From JACCXG01 sp963785755 (lineage in GTDB: Bacteria > Acidobacteriota > Vicinamibacteria > Vicinamibacterales > 2-12-FULL-66-21): 64,000 nucleotides of DNA. A model generated the notes under the pieces. That model was not told the origin of the DNA and searched no databases. It saw only the letters and a list, made by a program, of their open reading frames with translations. Below are positions 56,266-64,000 of the stretch, in pieces. The stretch's first letter is position 1. Every line of letters begins with the position of its first letter. The stretch spans positions 348,496 through 412,495 of the forward strand of contig CAWAXG010000031.1 in assembly GCA_963785755.1 (NCBI GenBank), read 5' to 3'. The position numbers and the translations under genes are program-made.

Positions 56266-56775
56266 ATGAGAGTGGCGGACAATGGGAAGGTGCCGCTCAT
56301 CCGCCCGGCTGGACTCGACGACCACGACGCGATCTGGGCCATCGTGGAACCCGTGGTGCGGGCCGGAGACACCTACACGCTGGCTCGAGACATCAGTCGG
56401 GAAGACGCCCTGGCGTACTGGTTCAGCGACGCGCATGAAGTCTTCGTCGCGGAAGAGGCGGGACAGGTGATCGGCTCGTATTATCTGCGCGCCAACCAGG
56501 CCGGTGGCGGCAGCCATGTCGCGAATTGCGGCTATATGACCGCGCCGGCCTTTCGCGGCCGGGGCGTTGCGCGCGCGATGCTCGAACACTCGCTCGCGCA
56601 CGCGCGGATGCGCGGCTTTCGCGCCATGCAGTTCAACTTCGTGGTGAGCACGAACGAACGGGCGATCAGGATCTGGCTCGCTTACGGCTTCGAGACGGTC
56701 GGCCGGCTGCCGTCGGCCTTCAGACATCCGGAGCTCGGGTTCGTCGATGCGCTCGTGATGTTCAGGGAGCTGTGA
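56266..56775 (+). CDS. GNAT-family N-acetyltransferase
   Basis: 169 residues from the ATG at 56266; upstream in-frame text is word repeat. IRPAGLDDHDAIWAIVEPVV, FVAEEAGQVIGSYYLRANQA and the acetyl-CoA site APAFRGRGVARAMLEHSL (RGRGVA) are standard GNAT motifs, and NFVVSTNERAIRIWLAYGFE closes the fold. The substrate is unknown. Confidence 0.88.
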   Translation: MRVADNGKVPLIRPAGLDDHDAIWAIVEPVVRAGDTYTLARDISREDALAYWFSDAHEVFVAEEAGQVIGSYYLRANQAGGGSHVANCGYMTAPAFRGRGVARAMLEHSLAHARMRGFRAMQFNFVVSTNERAIRIWLAYGFETVGRLPSAFRHPELGFVDALVMFREL

Positions 56776-56956
56776 AGGAGAGGGCGCCAGGAACGGGCGC
56801 GCTGTCGTGCCCAGCAGTTCCAAGCGATTCGTGGCCACTACGGCGTCACTCGATACCGATAATCGTTCCGCTGCCTATTCGGGAGGATTTCCGCAACTGC
56901 TCATCAGCGCGGTAACGCCGTAGCCCGCTGCTCGCTTCTCGCGCCGTGGCGCGGCC

Positions 56957-57115
56957 TCAGTCCTTTCTGAGCGTCGCAATCGGATCGATGCGGGCGGCGC
57001 GCAAGGCGGGCAGCGACGCGGCCAGCACGCACGATGTGACGATGACCAGCAGGCTCGCGGCGTAGGCCGCGGGATCGAACACCTGGACGATGCTTAGGAG
57101 TTCCGAGGCGGCGGA
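56957..57115 (-). pseudogene. C-terminal remnant of an ADOP/MacB-type permease
   Basis: The last about 50 residues of such a permease: LLSIVQVFDPAAYAASLLVI, SCVLAASLPALRAARIDPIA, ending TLRKD. The text before it does not continue the family, so the rest of the gene is gone. Compare the full permease at 44688-47135, which ends RRAARIDPVVALRSE. The DNA on either side (56776-56956 and 57116-57295) holds no other gene I can support. Confidence 0.7.
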
Positions 57116-57295
57116 CGTCAGGATGATCGCCGGCGCCGCGGCCAAGCCGCCGCCGGCGGCAAAAGGTCCAGAGAATCCTGCCTGAATCCTGCCGCGCGCC
57201 TGCCACTTCAGAGCGGCCGCCCTCTATATTCCTCGAGACCGCAGACGCTCTGTATTGGACGGTCGACTCAAATTTGGATGTACCGGAGCCGGGCA

Positions 57296-57925
57296 ATGAC
57301 AAGACGTTTGGTCCGAAGCCTGCTGATTGCGGTGCTGATGATGGGGATGGTGGAGGGGCCGCCGGCGGCTGCCGAGGGCTGCGCGCCCGCAGAGGTCGAG
57401 ATCGCTCTGTTTGCGGATAAACCGACATCACCCGAGCTGCACTCACGGAGTGCGGAAGAGACGCCAGTCGCTGCCATCCGAGCAACGCCGGATCTCGCGC
57501 GCACGCTGCATGCGATGTGGGATGCCTCGCTGACCTTCCGTCGACAGCTGACGCGGATTGCAGCCGACCCCAGCGTGGTTGTGATCGTTCGACGGTGTCA
57601 GCGCTGCCCGGAAGAAGCTTGGGCCAACACGCAGCTCACGATCAAATCTGGAGTGCTGCGTCGCGCCATCGTGGAAGTCCGGTCGCTTGACAACATAGAG
57701 TTGGTTGAAACCGTCGGGCACGAATTCGAGCATATCCTCGAGCAGCTCGATCGAGTCGATCTTGGCCGGTTCGCAAGGGGTCCCGGTCGATCCGGTCATG
57801 GCGTTCAGCGCAAGTGGAAGAGTCAATACGAGACCGAACGGGCCCGCCAGGTTGGTTCGGCAGTAGCGGTCGAATATCGAGCACATCTCGAATCAGTCCG
57901 CCGCTGCCACCGGAAGCAGCCGTGA
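57296..57925 (+). CDS. Exported hypothetical protein with HExxH motif
   Basis: 209 residues from the ATG at 57296; signal peptide LVRSLLIAVLMMGMVEGPPA. Near residue 142 ELVETVGHEFEHILEQLDRV carries HEFEH, the zinc-protease HExxH pattern, in a helix. An internal C-x-x-C (RRCQRCPEE) is also seen. It may be a small metallopeptidase or a protein that has only borrowed the motif. Its TGA overlaps the GTG of the next gene. It is the first gene of the operon with the propeller, kinase and FHA regulator. Confidence 0.65.
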   Translation: MTRRLVRSLLIAVLMMGMVEGPPAAAEGCAPAEVEIALFADKPTSPELHSRSAEETPVAAIRATPDLARTLHAMWDASLTFRRQLTRIAADPSVVVIVRRCQRCPEEAWANTQLTIKSGVLRRAIVEVRSLDNIELVETVGHEFEHILEQLDRVDLGRFARGPGRSGHGVQRKWKSQYETERARQVGSAVAVEYRAHLESVRRCHRKQP

Positions 57926-59406
57926 AGACGACGATCGCGTTGCTGCTGGGGACGAGCCTGGCATTGCAAGTGAGCCAAGAACACGTTTCTATCGCGCCAT
58001 TCGCAGCGCAACCGAACTCCGTGTTAGGCCACTCAATCGATATGAACGTGCTAGCTCAACGCGACATCCGTCAGGCAGTGACCGTGCCGACCGTCGACGT
58101 CAGTGCTGATGGCAGATTCGTCGCGCTCGAGTCAGGGGCACGGTTGTCGCCGCTCGATACGAATATCGTGTCCGACGTCTACGTGCTGGACAGAGTCTCT
58201 ACCTCGCTCACGCTCGAGAGCGTCTCCCATGACGGCGCAAGCGCCGACGGGTCCAGCACGCGGCCCCGGCTCAGCGCCGATGGCCGCTACGTGGTGTTCG
58301 AGTCGATGGCACGCAATCTTGTGTCTGGATTTGACATTGAAGTGAAACCACGCGTGTTTGTCCGCGACCGCCATGAGGCGACGACGAGGCTCGTGTCACC
58401 AACACCTGAGGGTAACGCCGGCGGCGGCAACTGGGCCGGTGGGCCGGACATCAGTGACGATGGCCGCTTCATAGTCTTCGAAGCGACACCTCTCACTGGC
58501 GCACCCGCAATGGCCACGCGCGCGGGCGGCCAAGAAGTGTTCCGTTTCGATGTCGAGGAAAACACGATTGCACGGATGAGTGTCGACAGTGAGGGTGTCG
58601 AGTTGCCCTCCGGTTCGAGTGCATCTCCATCGTTGAGCGCCGACGGCCGCTATGTAGCATTCATGTCAACGGCGGCGCTCGATCGCGAGATATCACCGGG
58701 GCGGTCTTCCGCTCGTCAGGTTTACGTGCGCGACATGACCGGCACAACGCGGCTGGTCAGTCGAAGCCGGACGGACCGAATGGCCGAGCGATCGAGCTCG
58801 TTTCCTGCTATCAGCGCTGACGGCCGTTTCATCGCGTTTGCATCGATGGCGAGCGATCTTGTCGGGGATGACCGTAACGGCGACGAGGACGTGTTTCTCC
58901 GTGACATGCTGTCGGGTCGTACGGTTCTCGTCAGTCGGAGTGCTGCCGGCGGCAGTGCGAACGGACGCAGTTATCATCCGGCCATCTCGGGGAACGGACG
59001 GTTCATCGCGTTCGTGTCGACAGCCTCGGATTTGATGTGCGCCCGGCGGTGTCCGGTCGAGCACACCGATCTCAACCTCGTGTCCGATGTGTACCTGTTC
59101 GACAGAATTCACGGGACCGTCACGCGGGTGAGTGGATCGCAGGCTGGACCGGGCCCGTGGTGGGAGGCGAGCGCCGGACCGGCGATCGATTTCAGCGGTC
59201 AGGTCGTCGCCTTTTCCTCCACCCACGCAACGGATGCCGCCGACCTCGCGCACGATTTCGATGCGTTCATTCGCATCCTCGGCAGCAGCAGGATGCCGAA
59301 AAGCCAGGACAGGATCTCGGCGATTGACGGCTACCCCCGTTTGCTTACAATCTGCGTGACATCGATGTTGCCGTCATGCAGCCGTCCAAGGAACATTGCG
59401 ACGTAG
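57922..59406 (+). CDS. Exported TolB/PD40 beta-propeller protein
   Basis: 494 residues from the GTG at 57922; signal peptide VKTTIALLLGTSLALQVSQE. At least six PD40-like repeats follow the pattern SADGRFVAxxS: VDVSADGRFVALESGARLS, RLSADGRYVVFESMARN, DISDDGRFIVFEATPL, SLSADGRYVAFMSTAAL, AISADGRFIAFASMASDLVG, AISGNGRFIAFVSTASDLM, each with a DVYVLDR/VFVRDR strand. It overlaps the kinase gene by 31 nt. The kinase also has a propeller, so the two may form a periplasmic sensing pair. Confidence 0.82.
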   Translation: MKTTIALLLGTSLALQVSQEHVSIAPFAAQPNSVLGHSIDMNVLAQRDIRQAVTVPTVDVSADGRFVALESGARLSPLDTNIVSDVYVLDRVSTSLTLESVSHDGASADGSSTRPRLSADGRYVVFESMARNLVSGFDIEVKPRVFVRDRHEATTRLVSPTPEGNAGGGNWAGGPDISDDGRFIVFEATPLTGAPAMATRAGGQEVFRFDVEENTIARMSVDSEGVELPSGSSASPSLSADGRYVAFMSTAALDREISPGRSSARQVYVRDMTGTTRLVSRSRTDRMAERSSSFPAISADGRFIAFASMASDLVGDDRNGDEDVFLRDMLSGRTVLVSRSAAGGSANGRSYHPAISGNGRFIAFVSTASDLMCARRCPVEHTDLNLVSDVYLFDRIHGTVTRVSGSQAGPGPWWEASAGPAIDFSGQVVAFSSTHATDAADLAHDFDAFIRILGSSRMPKSQDRISAIDGYPRLLTICVTSMLPSCSRPRNIAT

Positions 59407-62005
59407 CCATTAATCCCGGCATGAAACTCGGTCCCTACGAGGTCCTCGCGCCGTTGGGGGCCGGCGCGATGGGCTGGGTGTACCGCGCGCGCGACACGCG
59501 GCTCGATCGGCTCGTTGCGATCAAGGTGCTTGTCGCCTCCCAATCAGCAGATGAGCGCCGCCTGGACCGTCTTCAGCGGGAAGCTCGCGCGATTTCCCGT
59601 GTCAGCCATCCCAATATCTGCGCGATCCACGATGTCGGGCAATCGGACGGCGTGACCTTCCTCGTTATGGAGTACCTCGAGGGGGAAACTCTCGCGAGGT
59701 CCCTCGAACGAGGCCCGGTGGCGCTCGGCCGCGCACTTGCCATCGGTTCCCAGATCGCCGATGCGCTCGATGCAGCACATCGCCGCGGCGTCATCCACCG
59801 CGACCTCAAGCCGAGCAACGTGATGCTGACCACCGAGGGCGTCAAGCTGCTGGATTTCGGTCTCGCGAAGCTGCGTGATGTGGACGCGGCGGAACCTGAC
59901 GCGGAGTCGACAAGAAGTCTCGGGCTCACCGAAGAGGGCGCGATTCTAGGGACGTATCCGTACATGTCGCCCGAGCAGGTTGAGGGACAGTCGGCCGATG
60001 CCCGCTCCGATATCTTTGCTCTGGGGATCGTTCTCTACGAGATGGTGACTGGCCGCCGGGCCTTCCAGGGAGAGAGTCGAGCGACGCTCACCGTCGGGAT
60101 CCTTACGCACGACCCGCCGGCAGTCTCGACATTGTGCGCGTCGGCACCACCGCTGCTCGATCGCGCCGTTGACAGATGTCTGGCGAAGGATCCGGAGGCG
60201 CGGTGGCAGAGCGCGAGGGACCTCGCCTACGAGTTGCGCTGGATCTCCGAGGAAAGCCTCCACAGCCGCGATCGCGACAAGCGCCAGAGCCAGCACTCGC
60301 GGAGCGGTCGTATCGCACGCGTCACGCGCGCATCGATCGGCCCGCTTGCCGGCGGGTTTGTTGCGGTCTCCGTCCTGTTGGGTCTCGGTCTCCTCTCACG
60401 TCGGGCACCAAATCCGAGGTTCACACCGGTCACCTTCCGCGCAGGCACCATCAGCGCCGCCCGCTTTGCGTCCGACGGCGAGACCATCGTGTATAGCGCC
60501 GCGTGGCAGGGGCGGCCTTATGACTTGTTCGTGTCGCGGACGGGCAATCCCGAGTCGCGCCCCCTGGACATCGCAAACGTGAGACTGGTCAGCGTCTCAC
60601 CATCCGGCGAGCTCGCGTTTGTACGAGGAAGTCACAGCGTCCTGAGGGCCTGGCCGGTGCCGGCCCCATGCTGGAACGTATGTCCCTCGCGGGAGGCGCA
60701 CCGTACGAACTGCTCGAAGGTGTGCGTGCGGCGGATTGGATTCCGGGGACGTCCGATCTCGCCATCGCGGGGGGCGACGGGCAGGTCGAGTTCCCCATCG
60801 GCACAAAGGTCTACAATCTTGCCGCCGGACGGATTACGGCGCTGCGCGTGGCGCCTGACGGACAGCGGCTCGCGCTGCTCGAAGTGTTCAGCGGGACGAC
60901 GAGCGTCGTCGTGGTCGATCGAGCCGGCAAGAAGACAACACTGTCGACTGACTGGGCAGCGGCGTCCAGTCTGGCCTGGTCACCGGATGGCAACGAGGTC
61001 TGGTTCAGTGCCACTCGCGATTTCGAAGGCCACGTGCTCTGGGCCGTGTCGATGTCTGGCAAGACGCGCGTGCTCATCTCGATGCCGCCAAAGCCGCACA
61101 TCATCGAGGATGTCTTTCGCGACGGTCGTATGCTCGTCACAATTCACGACCGGAGCGTCGGTGTGTCGTGTGTCGGGCCCGGAGAGAGTACTCCGCGTGA
61201 GCTTGGATGGTTCGATTCCTCCCGGCCGATGGCACTGTCTGCCGATGGCCGGACGCTCGTGTTTGCGGATCGGACAACAGCTGGACAGAGCATGGCCTAT
61301 CTGCGGAGGACCGATGGGTCGGATGCAATCCGTCTGGGAGAAGGTGTTCCCGAAGATTTTTCGCCAGATGGAAGGCTGGTCCTCGTCGGATTCAGGACGA
61401 ATGAGACACGCTGGGGACTCCTGTCCACTCGAGCGGGTTCGCCGAAGCGGCTGCCGCCGGGACCTTTCGCCGTAATCGGCAGAGCAAACTTTCTGCCGGA
61501 CGGCCGCCGCATTGCCTTTTGGGCGGTGGAGAAGGGCCGTCCTCCCACCGGGCGTATCTACATCCAGGATCTCGAGGACGGGACTCCGCGCGCGATTTCA
61601 CCGGACGGCGTCGCGTCCAACGGTCAACCCACGCCCGACGGGCGCTACATCCTGGGAGCGCCAGCTGGTAAAGGAGGCATGGGTGGACCGCCCGCTGCGT
61701 ACACACTCTACCCCGTTGACGAGGGCACTCCACGCACGCTGCCGTTCGAGACGTTTGGCGCGCCCTTGCAATGGACGCCAGATGGTCGGTTCCTCTATAT
61801 GTACCGCGGTGGGTCGTGGCCTCCCGTGGTCGATCGAGTCAACGCGGCGACGGGCGAGCGCTACGAGTGGAAGACGATGTTTCCGGCCGACCCAGTCGGC
61901 GTTGATCTCATCAACCGTATTCTCATCACTCCGGACGGGAGGTCTTACTGCTACGACTACGTGCGATTGCTTTCACAGCTGTTCGTCGTAGACGGTTTCC
62001 AGTGA
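59376..62005 (+). CDS. Receptor Ser/Thr kinase with C-terminal propeller (one frameshift)
   Basis: About 876 residues; ATG at 59376 or 59421 (MKLGPYEVLAPLGAG). Kinase: GAGAMGWVYRARD, VAIKVLV (Lys50), VIHRDLKPSNVML, LLDFGLAKL, GTYPYMSPEQVEG. A transmembrane helix follows (IGPLAGGFVAVSVLLGLGLL). A frame change near 60645 joins RGSHSVL to EGLAGAGPMLERMSLAGGAP. The propeller part has WSPDGNEVWFSATRD, LSADGRTLVFADRTT, FSPDGRLVLVGFRTN and ends YDYVRLLSQLFVVDGFQ. The glycine loop has Ala-Met-Gly in place of the usual Gly-Met-Gly. The FHA regulator starts 4 nt later. Confidence 0.85.
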
Positions 62006-62009
62006 CCGT

Positions 62010-62660
62010 GTGAGCATGCGACTTTCTTTTGGCGATTTCGTGCTCGATACAGACACGCGGGAGCTTCGGCGCGGGAGTCAGCCGCTGCACCTGTCGACCA
62101 AGGCATTTCACCTCCTGGAAGTTCTCGCCGCGAAACGGCCCAGCGCCGTTTCGAAAGCCGACCTTCACGAACGACTGTGGCCGGATACATTCGTAGTCGA
62201 GAAGAACCTGGTGAATCTAATCAGTGAGATCCGCGATGCACTGGGCGACAATCCGTCGGAGCCACAGTTCATCCGCACCGTGCATCGGTTCGGGTACGCC
62301 TTTCGCGACGCCGTGGAGGAGCCTCATGGGCAACGGGCTGCCCGGTTCCGCTTCGTCTGGTCCGAAGGGCACGCGGCGCTCAACGAAGGCGAACACATAA
62401 TCGGTCGCGACCCGGAACTCGAAGTGTTTCTCGACTCGGCGAGTGTCTCCCGCCGACACGCGATCCTTCGGATATCTGGAGCACACGTGACTGTCGAGGA
62501 TCTCGGGAGCAAAAATGGGACGTTCCTGGGCGATCGCCGAATCGAATGTCCTACTCGCATTGACGACGGGGACGTCATCACCGTCGGGTCGGTCAGCGTC
62601 ACCGTACGTACGATTCAAGCGTCAGGCTCCACCGAGACGATGGCGTCGCGGGGAAGGTGA
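62010..62660 (+). CDS. Winged-helix + FHA-domain transcription regulator
   Basis: 216 residues from GTG 62010 or ATG 62016. Residues 1-105 are an OmpR/CadC-type winged helix (LSFGDFVLDTDTRELRRGSQ, LSTKAFHLLEVLAAKRPSAV, PDTFVVEKNLVNLISEIRDA, FIRTVHRFGYAFRD). Residues about 120-205 are an FHA domain with all key residues: IIGRDPELEVFLDSASVSRR, RRHAI, LGSKNGTFLGDRRIE. FHA domains bind phosphothreonine, so the kinase 4 nt upstream is the probable partner. The plan recalls mycobacterial EmbR with PknH, without the BTAD domain. Confidence 0.88.
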   Translation: MSMRLSFGDFVLDTDTRELRRGSQPLHLSTKAFHLLEVLAAKRPSAVSKADLHERLWPDTFVVEKNLVNLISEIRDALGDNPSEPQFIRTVHRFGYAFRDAVEEPHGQRAARFRFVWSEGHAALNEGEHIIGRDPELEVFLDSASVSRRHAILRISGAHVTVEDLGSKNGTFLGDRRIECPTRIDDGDVITVGSVSVTVRTIQASGSTETMASRGR

Positions 62661-62666
62661 GCGTCC

Positions 62667-62807
62667 ATGGACAAGATTCGACTGAGTCGTCGCGGGTTCA
62701 TTCTTGGCGCCGGCGGACTGGCGATCGCACCTGTGCTGTCTGTCGAAGGGGAAGGGCCTGATCAGGGACCGAGACACGGCGTAATGGTAACCGCGAGACG
62801 CCCCTAA
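62667..62807 (+). CDS. 46-residue Tat-signal-like ORF
   Basis: MDKIRLSRRGFILGAGGLAI with an SRRGF twin-arginine motif and a hydrophobic stretch, ending PRHGVMVTARRP. It looks like a Tat signal peptide without its protein. It may be the start of a gene whose body is lost or shifted; the following Ig-like fragments could be that body. Confidence 0.4.
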   Translation: MDKIRLSRRGFILGAGGLAIAPVLSVEGEGPDQGPRHGVMVTARRP

Positions 62808-62819
62808 TGTTCCCTATCG
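62779..62819 (+). repeat. 41-nt conserved motif, copy 2
   Basis: Matches 38436-38476 at 35 of 41 positions. It covers the stop of the Tat-signal ORF (CCCCTAATG) where copy 1 has GCCCTGATG. Confidence 0.45.
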
Positions 62820-63290
62820 TCTCACGGCAACGGGCACGGGCTTCGTCAATGGCGACTCGCTGGCGTCACTGAACGGCGCGTTGTCGTTCGCGATCGCTCG
62901 ACGGCGACGAGCGCGCCGGGCGCCTACGCAGTGACACCGAGTGGCGTGTCGTCGCCGAACTACTCGATCAGGTTCGCGGCGGGCACGCTGACCATCGTCA
63001 AAGCCGCGACTACCTTGACGCTGAATTCGACGCCGAACCCGTCGGTCAATCAGCAGAACGTGCAACAGCAAGCGAATGGTCGCTCTCGTCGCGCCAGTCG
63101 CAGGAACACCGACGCGCACCATCGAATTCCGCGACAACGGAGTCCTGCTCGGCACGGCGCCACTGGTCAATGGCGTTGCGACCATCACGGTCAAGTTCAA
63201 GCAGGGTGCACATCCGCTGAGTGCGACCTATGCCGGTAGCGCCAAATTCAATGGCAGTTCCGGGACACGATCGCATCCGGCCAACGAGTT
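62808..63290 (+). pseudogene. Frameshifted MBG / Ig-like repeat protein fragment
   Basis: Pieces in different frames: TGFVNGDSLASLNGALSF, then TPSGVSSPNYSIRFAAGTL and TIVKAATTLTLNSTPNPSVN (an MBG-type repeat), then RTIEFRDNGVLLGTAPLVNG and GAHPLSATYAGSAKFNGSSG (a bacterial Ig-like Big_3 repeat). At least two frame changes are needed, and no start or proper end is visible. Such repeats belong to large surface or secreted proteins. From 63290 to 63560 I see nothing. Confidence 0.65.
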
Positions 63291-63562
63291 CCAGAGCGCC
63301 ACGATTCAAATGGCCGTGGCCGGGGACCCGTCCTCGCGATTCCACTCAGTTCTCCCCGAGTCTTGGAGACATTTTGGACACGGTCTAGCGGCGCTCACTG
63401 GCGGTACCGCTAGAGTCGCGATTCCGCAGCGGGATTCTGACCGGCGTGGTAGCCCAAACGCGAGTGCCGGGGGATTACCGCGTGAGTGGCCGCCCTGGCG
63501 TGGCGACAATTCCAAGGAGTGTCGATAAAACAAACCACCGGCGGTCCACAGCTCTTCGGTGT

Positions 63563-64000
63563 CTATTTCATACGTTCGAAGACCAACTCCGTTGTGCGCA
63601 TCACGCCGTTTAGAGGCTGCGCGGGGACTCTATAAGTAATTCGGTCGCCTTCAATCTGGATATCGCGTATGAGATCTGTGTTGACCCAGTTCTGCACAGA
63701 CGCGATTTCAACATGATGCGTGACCTTGCCAGCCTTCACTGAGTAGCGCCCCGCATACGCAAAAAAAGTGACGAACGCCTCCGCTTTTTCCTCGGGGCGC
63801 GCGGCATAGCGGTCCGACGTAGAAAGCGGCTTCCGGCCGCCAAAGCTGATGATCGAGCTCATTCTGCCATCACTTGTGTAAGTGTGAACACCGGTCGGGT
63901 TTAATCCCATCGGATGGTCGACAGCTGCACCGTCAGGAGTCTTCGCTGAAACGGATACCAACTTCCAGGTGCCGATGAGGCTCTCGGCAGTCTGGGGCGG
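63563..64000 (-). CDS. Lipocalin-like domain protein, 5' end cut by window edge
   Basis: The frame is open to the right edge (PPQTAESLIGTWKLVSVSAK), so the start lies outside. LIGTWKL, the strand VHTYTSDGRMSSIISFGGRK, AFVTFFAYAGRYSVKAGKVT, HHVEIASVQNWVNTDLIRDI and IEGDRITYRVPAQPLNG are the pattern of the lipocalin-like domain family of about 150 residues. Ligand and function are unknown. Confidence 0.75.
   Translation of the reverse strand, partial: PPQTAESLIGTWKLVSVSAKTPDGAAVDHPMGLNPTGVHTYTSDGRMSSIISFGGRKPLSTSDRYAARPEEKAEAFVTFFAYAGRYSVKAGKVTHHVEIASVQNWVNTDLIRDIQIEGDRITYRVPAQPLNGVMRTTELVFERMK

Overview
This is a GC-rich window whose gene content points to a soil or sediment Acidobacteriota of the Vicinamibacteria type. 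The markers are Oar-like TonB receptors with an N-terminal carboxypeptidase-regulatory-like domain, Ser/Thr kinases with C-terminal TolB/PD40 propellers, a duplicated orphan ABC permease (ADOP), several PQQ dehydrogenases and many exported sugar enzymes. This is an inference from families, not from a marker gene. There are no rRNA, tRNA or CRISPR loci. Many genes carry isolated 1-nt frameshifts, often in short homopolymers. This is the pattern of an imperfectly polished long-read assembly, so most broken genes are described as one gene with the shift noted.

Layout. (1) 1-6.6 kb: a minus-strand operon (exported ThuA/TIM-barrel fusion, badly broken PQQ dehydrogenase, YciI-like protein, beta-helix protein) faces a Tat-exported TIM-barrel protein. 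(2) 6.8-12.1 kb: ECF sigma/anti-sigma pair, a TonB receptor interrupted by a repeat, and an outer-membrane barrel protein. (3) 12.2-21.5 kb, minus strand: a second PQQ dehydrogenase + ThuA/TIM fusion pair, then fused E1 and E2 of a 2-oxoacid dehydrogenase with a transaldolase. (4) 21.9-28.9 kb: third PQQ dehydrogenase, SDR, Oar-like receptor. (5) 29-35.7 kb: membrane glycosyltransferase with TPRs, small hypotheticals, a fascin-like protein, a Tat-exported ManD-like enolase, two membrane proteins, a secreted protein. (6) 35.7-42 kb: two divergent receptor kinases and an ECF sigma factor. (7) 42-52.2 kb: DUF4142 + cupredoxin, MFS, GYD protein, ADOP permease, esterase, SSS symporter, HEAT-cyclophilin. 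(8) 52.5-56.8 kb: minus-strand operon RHH - NUDIX - CHAD - ParA, then a GNAT. (9) 57.3-62.7 kb: operon HExxH protein - PD40 propeller - receptor kinase - winged helix/FHA regulator. (10) 62.7-64 kb: fragments and a lipocalin-like gene cut by the window edge.

How it fits together. The first 34 kb looks like a periplasmic carbohydrate-oxidation region: outer-membrane import (Oar-like receptors), PQQ oxidation, and exported ThuA, TIM-barrel and ManD-like enzymes. Three transcription units (the first ThuA operon, the third PQQ gene and the Oar receptor) share LacI-type palindromes with a central CG, which suggests one regulon. Two other units read as candidate new systems: the RHH-NUDIX-CHAD-ParA operon (possibly polyphosphate-granule positioning) and the HExxH-PD40-kinase-FHA operon (an EmbR/PknH-like circuit).

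The most unusual DNA-level feature is a set of intergenic elements built from short words in loose tandem (GGTTCAAGG, GACTCGG, GTGATCG, CGTCGTGC, AAGTGGCAAG), most of them with an inverted second half. They sit close to stop or start codons, and one interrupts the signal peptide of a TonB receptor.
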